NCBI RefSeq assembly: GCF_024138125.1
Contig: NZ_CP099993.1
Span: 248,001 to 312,000 of the forward strand
Direction of reading: 5' to 3'
Origin: Halorussus salilacus
GTDB lineage: Archaea > Halobacteriota > Halobacteria > Halobacteriales > Haladaptataceae
DNA length: 64,000 nt
A program made the position numbers and the translations under genes. Below are positions 49,481 through 57,627 of the stretch, piece by piece. The stretch's first letter is position 1; each line of letters starts with the position of its first letter. The notes below the pieces were generated by a model that was not told the origin of the DNA, did not search any database, and was given only the letters and a program-made list of their open reading frames with translations.

Positions 49481-51346
49481 CTAGTTACCGAACACGTCGC
49501 TGATCCGGTCGCGCCACTCCTGAATCCCCTCGATCTCGTCGCGGATGTCGGTGATGTCGGTCTCGACGCTCTCGACGCGCGCCGTGAGGTTCTCCTCCAG
49601 CGCGTCGAGGTCCGACGACAGCGAGTCGACGCTCTCGGCGACCGATTCGACCTCGTCGCCCACGTCGGCCACGTCGTCGAGTTCCGACCGGACGGCCTCG
49701 ATGTCCGACCGAACCTCGTCGAGTTCGCCGGTGACCTCCTCGACCTCTTGGTCGACGGCCGTCACGTCGTCGGTGTTCGCGCCCACCAGCTCTTCGAGGT
49801 CGTCGAAGCGCGTTTCGAGGGACTCCATCTCCTCGCCGAAGTCGCCGACGCCGTCGAGTTCGTCTTCGAGCGCCCGCACGTCCTCGCGGAGGTCGCCGAC
49901 CGCGTCCAGTTCGGATTCGAGGTCCTCGACTTCCTCGCGGAGGTCGTCCACGTCGGCGAGTTCGGATTCGAGGTCCTCGACCTCCTCGCGGAGGCCGCTC
50001 ACGTCGGCGAGTTCCGACTCGACCTCCGAGAGGGTGGCTTCGACATCCGAGACGTCGCCCTCGATCTCCGAGAGGTCGGCGTCGATGTCGGCGACCCGGT
50101 CGTCGGTCTCGTCGGCTTCGGTCCGGATTGCCTGCACCTCGTCCTCGAACGCCTCGACGTCGGCCCGGACCTGCGCGATCTCGTCCTCGAAGTCGGCGAT
50201 GATGTCTCCCGCCGTGCCGTTCTCGTCGATGAACTCTTCGAGCGCCTCGGTGTACGCCGAGAGGTCTTCGACCCGCGACTGGAGGTGGCGGATGCGGACG
50301 TTCGTGCTCTCGGGGGTATCGATGTCGAGTTCCTTCTGGATGGCTCGCAGGTCCTCGTCGGCCACCTCTCCAGCGCGGATTTCCTCGGCGAGCGTTGCGG
50401 CCACGCTACCGGGGGTCGGCGGCGAGCGAGCCGTCGGCTCGCTCGCCGCGTCGGCCGCTCGGTCCGACGAGGGAGCCGTTTGGGTCTCGTCGGCGGGACC
50501 CTCGTCGTCGAGTGCTCCGGATTCCCCGTCGGCGAGGTCGGGACCGTCGTCCTCCGCGACCGCGTCGTCGGCGTCCTCGCTCACCTCGGAGCCGGAGTCG
50601 TCGCCCTCGGGTTCGAGGATGTCGGTTTCGTCGACGCCGAGCGACTCCTCCGAGTCGGCTTCGGCGTCCGAAGCCGACTCGTCGCCCGCAAGCGGGTCGT
50701 CAGCGGCCAGCGGGTCGTCAGCGGCCAGCGGGTCGTCAGCGGCCAGCGGGTCGTCGGCGTCGAGGGGGTCGTCGGCCTCCGCGTCGACTTCGTCGTCGAG
50801 GGCCAGTTCCTCGTCGCCCGCGACCACGTCGCGGACGAGCTGGCTGTCCTCCTCGGAGACGATGTCGGTGATGGTGTTGCCGTCGGGTCCGCCGACTTCG
50901 CCGCCGAGCGCGTCGGCCTCGGGGGTCGCCTGCGGCGACCCCGAGGCCGACTCGGCCGCGTCCGTCGCTCCGGCGTCGACCGTGACGGGCGCGACCTCCT
51001 CGATTGCTGGCGCGCCGAGGAAGCTCTCGGCGTCGTCGTCGTCGCCGAGACGGACGCCGTAGACCGTGACCAGTTCCTCCCCGGCGTCGAGTTCGCGCTC
51101 GAACTGGACCCGGTGGTCCTTGTACGCGGTCCAGTTGTCGTTCTCGTAGTCCGGGTGGAAGCCGACGTTGTCCATCGGGAACTCCTCGGGAACGTCGTCG
51201 GCGAGTCGGAACGAGGTCGGCTCGTCGCGCTCGCTTCGTATCACGAACTTGATGGCCGGGACCGCGAACTCGTCGCCCTCGAAGGACTTCTCGACGACGA
51301 CGCCGCTCTCCTCGGTCGTCACGACCTCGGTCATGCTGTCACTCAT
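49481..51346 (-). CDS. Large acidic coiled-coil protein
   Basis: 621 residues from the ATG giving MSDSMTEVV (an upstream GTG is possible). An N-terminal globular domain (about 1-110) has EKSFEGDEFAVPAIKFVIRS and WTAYKDHRVQFERELDAGEELVTVYGVRL. It is followed by a long Asp/Glu/Ala/Ser-rich disordered stretch with DDPLAA repeated three to four times, and about 280 residues of continuous heptads (LREEVEDLESELADV and similar), a long coiled coil. No signal peptide. Function unknown; a chromosome-organising or scaffold role is only a guess. Two perfect hairpins and one imperfect one lie in the disordered region. Confidence 0.75.
   Translation of the reverse strand: MSDSMTEVVTTEESGVVVEKSFEGDEFAVPAIKFVIRSERDEPTSFRLADDVPEEFPMDNVGFHPDYENDNWTAYKDHRVQFERELDAGEELVTVYGVRLGDDDDAESFLGAPAIEEVAPVTVDAGATDAAESASGSPQATPEADALGGEVGGPDGNTITDIVSEEDSQLVRDVVAGDEELALDDEVDAEADDPLDADDPLAADDPLAADDPLAADDPLAGDESASDAEADSEESLGVDETDILEPEGDDSGSEVSEDADDAVAEDDGPDLADGESGALDDEGPADETQTAPSSDRAADAASEPTARSPPTPGSVAATLAEEIRAGEVADEDLRAIQKELDIDTPESTNVRIRHLQSRVEDLSAYTEALEEFIDENGTAGDIIADFEDEIAQVRADVEAFEDEVQAIRTEADETDDRVADIDADLSEIEGDVSDVEATLSEVESELADVSGLREEVEDLESELADVDDLREEVEDLESELDAVGDLREDVRALEDELDGVGDFGEEMESLETRFDDLEELVGANTDDVTAVDQEVEEVTGELDEVRSDIEAVRSELDDVADVGDEVESVAESVDSLSSDLDALEENLTARVESVETDITDIRDEIEGIQEWRDRISDVFGN
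50419..50449. repeat. Perfect hairpin, 14-nt arms, 3-nt loop (GTC)
   Basis: In the coiled-coil gene; encodes ASEPTARSPP on the minus strand. Confidence 0.9.
50651..50681. repeat. Perfect hairpin, 14-nt arms, 3-nt loop (CGT)
   Basis: In the coiled-coil gene; encodes DESASDAEADSE on the minus strand. Confidence 0.9.
50690..50757. repeat. 18-bp tandem repeats encoding DDPLAA
   Basis: Three to four nearly identical units of AGCGGGTCGTCAGCGGCC in the disordered part of the coiled-coil gene. Confidence 0.9.
50913..50950. repeat. Hairpin with one bulged base, 17-bp stem, 3-nt loop (TGC)
   Basis: In the coiled-coil gene; encodes ESASGSPQATPEAD. The left arm has five G where the right has four C, so this one has begun to decay or slipped by one base. 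Confidence 0.8.
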
Positions 51347-51473
51347 ACGATGCACATCCCAGAACGGCCATATAAATCACACGCCCGCGAGGAGCGAAAC
51401 CACGCCGAACCGCGACCGGCGTGGCGCTGGCTCGGAACCCACCTTTAGGGTCTCGGGGCCCGTAGTCCCGCGC

Positions 51474-52427
51474 ATGCTACTCGCGGGAACCTACGACGGC
51501 GTGTACCGCGCGGGCGGGCCGCGGTTCGACTCGGCGCGGAAGGTGCTGGACTCGGGCCGAGTACTTCGCGTCCGGCGGTTCGAAGGCTGGGACGGGACCT
51601 TCGCCGCGACCAAGACTGGCCTGTATCGGACGACCGACGGCGGCGACTCGTGGACGAATCTGGGCGTTCCCCGCGAGGAGGTGTACTCGGTAGTCGGCGA
51701 CACGCGGGGCGAGCGCCTCTACGCTGGCACACACCCGGCGCACCTGTACGTCTCCGAGGACGGGGGCGATTCGTGGCGCGAGCTGGAGGGGTTTCAGGAC
51801 CTCCCCTCGCGCGAGGAGTGGTACACGCCCCGCCACCGCGACGAGGCCCACGTTCGGAGCCTCGGCGTCCATCCCGACGCGCCCGACCGCGTAATCGCGG
51901 GCGTCGAGGTCGGCGGCGTCCACGTCAGCGACGACCGCGGCGAGACGTGGACCGAGCGCGAGGCGGGACTCCACGACGACGTACATCACGTCCTGATTCT
52001 CGGTCCCGACGAGTACGTCGCCTCCTGCGGCGGCGGCCTCTACCGGACCCGCGACGCTGGCGAGACGTGGACGCGGCTCGACGAGGCCCTCGACCACACC
52101 TACTTCCGGGAGGCCTTCTTCCACGAGGCCGACGCCGACTCCGGGGACGGCGTGCTGTACGCCGCGGCGGCGCGCTCCTCGCCCGGGACGTGGAGCGGCG
52201 CGAACGGTGCCGACGCGGCGCTGTTCGAGTCCCGCGACGGTGGGGACTCCTTCGAGGCGCTCGCGTACCCGGGCCGACCCGAGGAGGTCGTGCTGGCGTG
52301 GACGACCCACGACGGGGAGGTCCTCGCGGGCACCAACGACGGCCGAATCGTCGTGCGCGACCTCGACGGCTGGGTCGGCGGCGGGCAGTTGCCCGCGGGC
52401 GTCTCGTCGCTACTCGGAAGCCCGTGA
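51474..52427 (+). CDS. BNR-repeat beta-propeller protein (sialidase/Ycf48-like repeats)
   Basis: 317 residues, no signal peptide. At least four BNR/Asp-box repeats are visible: TTDGGDSWTNL, SEDGGDSWREL, SDDRGETWTER and TRDAGETWTRL. Asp boxes sit in tight turns of propeller blades and are not catalytic. The sialidase catalytic residues cannot be made out, so this is a propeller of unknown binding function. Start at the ATG giving MLLAGTYDGVYRAG; transcribed divergently from the coiled-coil gene. Confidence 0.82.
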   Translation: MLLAGTYDGVYRAGGPRFDSARKVLDSGRVLRVRRFEGWDGTFAATKTGLYRTTDGGDSWTNLGVPREEVYSVVGDTRGERLYAGTHPAHLYVSEDGGDSWRELEGFQDLPSREEWYTPRHRDEAHVRSLGVHPDAPDRVIAGVEVGGVHVSDDRGETWTEREAGLHDDVHHVLILGPDEYVASCGGGLYRTRDAGETWTRLDEALDHTYFREAFFHEADADSGDGVLYAAAARSSPGTWSGANGADAALFESRDGGDSFEALAYPGRPEEVVLAWTTHDGEVLAGTNDGRIVVRDLDGWVGGGQLPAGVSSLLGSP

Positions 52428-52483
52428 TTTCGAGAGTTGGCTCAGCCGTTTCCGGTTAGTCGGACTGGCAGTCACGAGGTGGT

Positions 52484-52520
52484 GCGGGGGCGTCGCCCGC
52501 GCCGCGGGCGACGCCCCCGC
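52484..52520. repeat. Perfect hairpin, 17-nt arms, 3-nt loop (GCC)
   Basis: Intergenic, 57 bp after the propeller gene, between convergent genes. Could also act as a terminator. Confidence 0.93.
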
Positions 52521-52642
52521 CTGCTCGACACTGCTGGCCTAGGTGCCAGCTATCTGCCCGCAACTGCGCGAGGCGTCCACTCAGGGATGGTCCCGTCCTC
52601 GTACTTGAACGTTCGCGTGAGCCCTCCAGAACGACGTCCCTA

Positions 52643-53722
52643 TCACTCGCCGGAGGCGGCCGACTCGGCCGAGTCGGCCGCCTCCGGCGTCGCTCGCTGG
52701 CGACCGAAGACGTAGCCGTAGACGAGGGGGACGACCCCCGCGAGGAGTCCGACGAGGAGCGCGAGGGCCCCGAGGAACGCGCCGACGACGCCGAGCGCGA
52801 GCGCGCTCGCACCGACCGTGAGCGTCGCGACGAGTCCCGTGAACCCGACGAGTCGGAGCCAGCGGCGCTGGTAGACGAGCACCCCGGCGACAGTGCCGGA
52901 AGCGACGACGAGCGCGCTCGCGGGGCCGGTGACGAACCGCGACGCGGAACCGGACTCGAACAGGGCGGTCCCGACCAGCGCGACCGGGACCGCGAGCGCC
53001 GCCACCGCGAGCGCGCGGCGGGCCGTCAGGAGGCGGTCGACGGACGGCTCCCGATACCGGTAGGCGAGCAGACCCAGCGCGACCGCGACGTAGCCCCGGC
53101 CCACGGGCGTGAGGACGTAGCCGACGAACCCGCCGAGGATGTTCGCGGCGACCGCGGCGTCGTTCTCGGGCGCGACCGCGTAGTACGTCCCCTCGTGGCG
53201 GTAGACCCCTCGCTCGACCGTCCAACCGGACGTTTCGCCCGAGTCGATGGCGGTCCGAACCTCCGATGGCGCGCTGTCGTACGGCGAGGAGACGCTTTCG
53301 AGGACCGTCTCGGCGTCGGTCGGGGTCATCCGAATTCGAACGAACGTCGACTCCTCGTCGCCGGTCGCGTTCCAGCGGTAGTACGAGCCGTCGTAGACGA
53401 CGTATCTGGTCCGCTCGCCCGGGAGCGAGATGTGGAGTTCGGGGGTGACGTTCCCCGCGAACGACCCGTTCTCGGCCGCGCGCTCGACGGGTCGGCCGAC
53501 CGACTCGTTCCCCTCCGGTAGTTCGTCGTCGAGGTTCGCGACCCGCGGGGCCGCGTCGGCGACCCGGTCCGGAGCCTCGCCCGGGTCGACCGTCGTCGCG
53601 GTGTAGGTCACGTCCATCCCGCTCGTTCCGGCGTGGAACGCGAAGCTACAGGCGACGCCGACGACGAGGAGGGCGAAGATCGCGAGCGTTCGGGCGGAGG
53701 GAATTTGCATGGAGGGGGACAT
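52643..53722 (-). CDS. Haloarchaeal membrane protein with extracellular domain
   Basis: 359 residues (a second ATG 12 bp inside gives MQIPSARTL). One helix near the N-terminus (about 12-30), an extracellular domain of about 170 residues with several NxT/NxS sequons, then five helices from about 190 to 340. The domain includes TYTATTVDPGEAPDRVADAAPRVANLDD cut by turns and YDGSYYRWNATGDEE. No known family. The last 13 residues (EAADSAESAASGE) are encoded by a perfect 42-bp palindrome, the longest in the window. Confidence 0.75.
   Translation of the reverse strand: MSPSMQIPSARTLAIFALLVVGVACSFAFHAGTSGMDVTYTATTVDPGEAPDRVADAAPRVANLDDELPEGNESVGRPVERAAENGSFAGNVTPELHISLPGERTRYVVYDGSYYRWNATGDEESTFVRIRMTPTDAETVLESVSSPYDSAPSEVRTAIDSGETSGWTVERGVYRHEGTYYAVAPENDAAVAANILGGFVGYVLTPVGRGYVAVALGLLAYRYREPSVDRLLTARRALAVAALAVPVALVGTALFESGSASRFVTGPASALVVASGTVAGVLVYQRRWLRLVGFTGLVATLTVGASALALGVVGAFLGALALLVGLLAGVVPLVYGYVFGRQRATPEAADSAESAASGE
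52648..52689. repeat. Perfect palindrome, 21-nt arms, no loop
   Basis: Covers the final codons of the membrane protein gene. All 21 pairs match, from 52648/52689 inward. Confidence 0.95.
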
Positions 53723-53769
53723 ATTCTCGGCCGTATCTTTCGGCGAAGACAGTTAAACGCCCCCGATTT

Positions 53770-53800
53770 CCGAGAGCGCGGCGTCCCGCCGCGCTCTCGG
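53770..53800. repeat. Perfect hairpin, 14-nt arms, 3-nt loop (TCC)
   Basis: Intergenic, upstream of the membrane protein gene and downstream of the MBL hydrolase gene. Confidence 0.9.
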
Positions 53801-53852
53801 GAGCGCGACCGCGCGTCGAATCCGTAGAATCGCCCGCGGGAACTCGACCTCG

Positions 53853-54686
53853 CTACACGTCGACCCGGTCGCCGATCTCGACGATTTCGAGTCGCTCGGG
53901 GTACTCGAAGCTGCTGGCGTGGTGGTGGAGCGCCTTCGGGTCGGCGGTCAGGCCCTTCCACATGTCCCAGTGGCTCGGCAGGAGCCGCTCGATTTGGAGG
54001 TCGCTGGCGGCCTCGATTGCCTGATTCTCGTCGTTGTACCACCGCGTTCGCTTGGGCTCGCGGGTCTCCTTGTCGGGGATGTTGCCCACGGTTCCGAACG
54101 CCAGCACGCCCAGATCGATGTCGTACTCCTCGCCGATGCGCTCGAACTCCTCGGCGGGCTTGGTGTCGCCGCCGTGGAACACGGTGGCGTCCTCGTACTC
54201 GAAGACGTAGCTCACGGGGTGGGTCGCGTCGGGGTCGTTGGCGGGTTCGACGTGGACCGTGAACGCGCCGACCTCGAAGGTGTCTCCTTCGGCGACCTCC
54301 TCGAACTGGTCGTCGCTCACGTCCCACTCGTCGGTCCACACCTCCTCCTCGCGGGCGACCGCGAGGCTGTCGTCGGGCGCGTGGAAGGTCGCCCCCGTCG
54401 ATTCGAGGATGGGGGCCTGACTCGGCCCGTGGACGTGGTCGGTGTGCTCGTGGGTGGCCAGAATCGCGTCGGCCTCGGTCACGTCGGCGGGGTCGAAGGG
54501 GACCGGCACCATCCGAATCGTTCTGGGCGGGTCGCCGGTCCCGAGGTACGGGTCGACGAAGACGGTCGTCTCCTCGGCCTTGAGGACGAAGCCGTTACAG
54601 CCGAGGTACCAGACCGCGATGCCCTCGGGGTCGGCGTCGGCGACCGCGCGCGGGAGCCAGTCTCCCCAGTCTGAGTGTATCGTCAT
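53853..54686 (-). CDS. MBL-fold metal-dependent hydrolase (UlaG/UPF0173-like)
   Basis: 277 residues. The metallo-beta-lactamase motif reads ATHEHTDHVHG (about 79-89), with further ligands in FHGGDTKPAEEF and LLPSHWDMW. The overall layout, starting WYLGCNGFVLKAEETTVFVDPYLG, is that of UlaG-type lactonases and related phosphodiesterases. It hydrolyses an ester or phosphoester bond in the cytoplasm; the substrate is not predictable. A GTG 9 bp upstream is an alternative start. Confidence 0.88.
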   Translation of the reverse strand: MTIHSDWGDWLPRAVADADPEGIAVWYLGCNGFVLKAEETTVFVDPYLGTGDPPRTIRMVPVPFDPADVTEADAILATHEHTDHVHGPSQAPILESTGATFHAPDDSLAVAREEEVWTDEWDVSDDQFEEVAEGDTFEVGAFTVHVEPANDPDATHPVSYVFEYEDATVFHGGDTKPAEEFERIGEEYDIDLGVLAFGTVGNIPDKETREPKRTRWYNDENQAIEAASDLQIERLLPSHWDMWKGLTADPKALHHHASSFEYPERLEIVEIGDRVDV

Positions 54687-54731
54687 GTGACTCACTCGGC
54701 CGAGAGGAGAGGTAAGTGTTGTCTTCCGCGC

Positions 54732-56150
54732 TCAGAGGCTCCTGAGTCGGACTTCGTCGCCGGTGACCTCCTCGATGCGGTCGGGTTCGACGGTGTAGTC
54801 GTCGTCGTCGTGACCCTCCCAGCCGAGTCGCGTCCGGATGCGCTTGGCGAGACCGGGATGCGGGTCGACGTACACCCGGTCGGTGTCCTCGTCCACCTCG
54901 CTGATGACGCCGACGTCCTCGCCGTTGGCGTCGATGACCGTCTTGCCCACGTCGTCGTCGTCCAGCGTGACCGCCTCCGCGGTTGCGGGTTCGGCCCCGG
55001 TCTCGTCGCCCATCGCGGTCGTCTCGTCGGCGGGTGGCTCGTCGCCCATCGAGGCCGTTCCCTCGGTCGTCCCGGCCTCCGTCGTCTCTGTGGTCGTCTC
55101 CGTCGTCGTGGTCGTCTCGGTCGTCGTCGTCCCCTCGACCCCGACGATTTCGGTGACCTCGTCGGTCTCGACCAGTTCGCTCTCGACGATTCGGCTGTCG
55201 ATGGTCTCGGAGCTGACGACCTCCTCGCTCACGAGTTCGAACCGGAGTCGCGTCCGGTCGAGGACCTCGTCCTCGATGGTCCGACGCTCGTAGAGTTCGG
55301 TCAGGACGGCCTGGTCCTCGGTGAACTCGCTCTCCATGTGCCCGCTCTCCACGACGTCGATGTCCTCGGTCACGACCTCGCCGCCGAGCAGGTCGCTCTC
55401 GACGATGGTCCGCTGGACGCCTTCGAGGTCGACGTGGCCCTCCAGCGTGTCGGATTCGACGGTCTCGGTCCCCTCGACCTCGTGGTCGACGACCCGGCTC
55501 TCGACCGTCTTGCGCTCGATCACCTCGCGGGTCACCTCCCGGGTCTCGTCCACGTCGACCGTGATGACCTCCTGCTCGACCTCCATCGTCTCGTCGTCCC
55601 AGCCGACGGTCTCGTCGTCCTCGACGACCGCGATGCGGCTTCCCTCCTCGCCGAGGTGGATTCCGGCGATCTCGCGCCGGACGAGGCGGCTGTCGATGAC
55701 CTCGTCGCGTACCACCTCGCTACCGATTATCTCGCTCTCGATGGTGTCTATCTCCCGGACCGTCCGCTCGACGACCGTGGTGTCGACGATCTCGCTCGTG
55801 ACGACCTCGCCTTCGAGCAGGGCGCGCTCGACCTCCTCGTCGTCGAGGGTCGCCCGCTCCATCGCCTCGGTCCGAGTGACCAGTTCGAACTGGTCGGCTC
55901 CCTCGCTGGGTCGGTCGGCGTGGCGGACCAGCACCATCTCGTCGTCCTCGAAGCGCTCGAAGAACTCGTCCCACGTTGTCTCCTCGACCGATTCCGTGGT
56001 CGTGCCCTGCTCGGGGTGATGGACGTAAAGCCGCCGCTCGTCGCTCTCGTCGGTCATGTACGCGGGCTTCGCGCCGCTGTCCTCGACCCACGTCCGTATC
56101 GTTTCGCGATCTGTCGTAATCTCGGTCTCTGTTGTCGTATTATCGGACAT
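54732..56150 (-). CDS. Repetitive beta-rich protein with C-terminal PRC-barrel
   Basis: 472 residues. The N-terminal 60 residues contain a small domain (IRTWVEDSGAKPAYMTD). The middle (about 100-350) is a run of short units of the type E-V-V-x-S-E-I-V, alternating hydrophobic and charged residues, which looks like a beta-solenoid or a long beta-sheet stack. A Thr-rich linker (TTTTETTTTTE) follows, and the last 90 residues are a PRC-barrel (DVGKTVIDANGEDVGVISEVDED). PRC-barrels bind RNA or protein partners. No signal peptide. The function of the repetitive part is unknown. Confidence 0.75.
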   Translation of the reverse strand: MSDNTTTETEITTDRETIRTWVEDSGAKPAYMTDESDERRLYVHHPEQGTTTESVEETTWDEFFERFEDDEMVLVRHADRPSEGADQFELVTRTEAMERATLDDEEVERALLEGEVVTSEIVDTTVVERTVREIDTIESEIIGSEVVRDEVIDSRLVRREIAGIHLGEEGSRIAVVEDDETVGWDDETMEVEQEVITVDVDETREVTREVIERKTVESRVVDHEVEGTETVESDTLEGHVDLEGVQRTIVESDLLGGEVVTEDIDVVESGHMESEFTEDQAVLTELYERRTIEDEVLDRTRLRFELVSEEVVSSETIDSRIVESELVETDEVTEIVGVEGTTTTETTTTTETTTETTEAGTTEGTASMGDEPPADETTAMGDETGAEPATAEAVTLDDDDVGKTVIDANGEDVGVISEVDEDTDRVYVDPHPGLAKRIRTRLGWEGHDDDDYTVEPDRIEEVTGDEVRLRSL

Positions 56151-56272
56151 TTCCCCCACCATGGACCTAGTCGGGGGGTGTTGCCTTAGGTGTAGTTGCC
56201 ACTCGCGTATGTGACTTTTCCCAAGAAGGTAGGCGGTCGGAACGTGGTCGAATCGAACGGATTCCGCCGACG

Positions 56273-56677
56273 TCAGTCCTCGCAACAGCCGCCGCCCTGC
56301 TGGCCGAAGTCGACCGCGAGCGGCTCGGAGATGGCGTCGTTGACTGCTTCGAGTTTGGCTTCGAGTTCCTCCTGGGCGTCGAGGTACTCCTCCATCACCG
56401 GGAGGCTGTGGAGTTCGTTCTGGGCCCGCTGGACCTTCTGAACGTCCTCCTGCGTCGCCTCGCCGGTCTGGCGCGCGAGCATGAACTCCTGGCGGAGTTG
56501 TTCGAACTCCTTGACCTTCTCTTGGGCTTGCTCGTCCTCTTCGACGGCGGCTTTGGTCTCCTCAAACCGCTGGTAGACGGGCGTCTCGGCGATGGCCTCG
56601 CCGAGTTCCGCGCCGAGTGCTTCGACGTGTGAGAGGTCCGCGGTCTCGTCGGCGTCCGCTTCGGTGTCGACGCTCAT
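56273..56677 (-). CDS. YlbF/YmcA-family protein
   Basis: 134 residues, nearly all helical: an N-terminal acidic stretch, then ALGAELGEAIAETPVYQRFEETKAAVEEDE cut by a turn, KVKEFEQLRQEFMLARQTGE and a conserved end. In Bacillus, YlbF and YmcA with YaaT act on RNase Y. In haloarchaea the role is unknown, though a link to RNA turnover is plausible. The C-terminus GQQGGGCCED has a Cys pair that may bind metal or a lipid. Confidence 0.85.
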   Translation of the reverse strand: MSVDTEADADETADLSHVEALGAELGEAIAETPVYQRFEETKAAVEEDEQAQEKVKEFEQLRQEFMLARQTGEATQEDVQKVQRAQNELHSLPVMEEYLDAQEELEAKLEAVNDAISEPLAVDFGQQGGGCCED

Positions 56678-56840
56678 GTATCCGAAGTTGGGACTGCGAC
56701 GTTTTAGGCCTGCCGATGACGGTAGACGTGGGTGGAGATTTTGTGTGAGTTTGGCGTGGAGACGGCGTGAAAAATACGTAGAGATTCAGTTCGGAAACGG
56801 CCTCACGCAGGCGAGAGCGAGCTACTGCCGTCACCGATGA

Positions 56841-57330
56841 GAACCGCACCGCACCCGCAGGCCACATCCCTCCCCAACCGACTGCGCTTCTCGGCTCCTC
56901 GTTCCACTCGTCGCCTGTGATGTCTGCGAACTGCGTTCACAGATCAGCGAGACGCGAAGCGTCTCGCAAGCCTCGTCCCTCGCGCACGTCGGCGCGACCA
57001 CTTACGGGTCGCGCCGGAAGACAAACCGCATCTTCCGAGCAATCGCGCCGTCGGCGCGATGACGCCAGCGCGCGCCACCGCACGAGGGCGAGCGAACGAG
57101 GGCAGGCGAACGAGGGCGGGCGCACGAGAGCCGAGAAACCGCCTTTTCCGATACTCGTCGAAAGCGGTGGCGCGTGCGGGCGAATCCCTCGTGGATTCGC
57201 CCATCCGCGCGAGGGATGAGGACCACAGACTGCGAACGGAGTGAGCAGTCGAGGACCGCAATCGGCTGGGGAGGGTCGTGGCCTGCGGTCGCGGTGCGGT
57301 CTTCATAGGTACCGGGAGTAGCTAGCTACT
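56841..57330. repeat. Long inverted-repeat element, copy 2
   Basis: Left arm 56841-56879 and right arm about 57266-57303 pair over about 38 nt with a few mismatches (core GGCCTGCGG with CTCCCCA/TGGGGAG). About 390 nt lie between. The right border runs on as CATAGGTACCGGGAGTAG, then CTAGCTACTC, almost as in copy 1. Shorter dyads inside include GCGAGACGC/GCGTCTCGC. No protein is encoded. Confidence 0.7.
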
Positions 57331-57515
57331 CGCAGTAGACTTCGGTATCGTGAGCGGATAGTTGCTCGCAGTAGACTTCGGTATCGTGAGCGGATAGTTG
57401 CTCGCAGTAGACTTCGGTATCGTGAGCGGATAGTTGCTCGCAGTAGACTTCGGTATCGTGAGCGGATAGTTGCTCGCAGTAGACTTCGATATCCTGAGCG
57501 GATCGTTGCTCGCGG
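57330..57515. repeat. Tandem array of 36-bp repeats upstream of dph2
   Basis: About five units of the type TTGCTCGCAGTAGACTTCGG followed by TATCGTGAGCGGATAG. The first four are nearly identical; the fifth has drifted (CGATATCC, GATCG). There is no spacer between units, so it is not a CRISPR array. It ends about 110 bp before the dph2 ATG. Confidence 0.92.
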
Positions 57516-57627
57516 CTGACTCCAGTATCGCTGTTAGAGCTGCAGTAGAACTCGCCGTCGTCACTGGGTCGCGCTACTCCACGCGAGAACATCGCGCTTA
57601 AACGTCCTCGCCGACAAAACGCCTTCA

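Larger units (their letters stand above)
56678..57627. other. 950-bp gene-free region with repeat elements
   Basis: Holds copy 2 of the long inverted-repeat element and then a 36-bp tandem array running up to dph2. Short reading frames here are Arg/Ala/Ser-rich and not gene-like. Confidence 0.7.

Noticed and set aside
57330-57515. CRISPR array
   Set aside because: Units of 36 bp follow each other with no unique spacers, and no cas genes are present.
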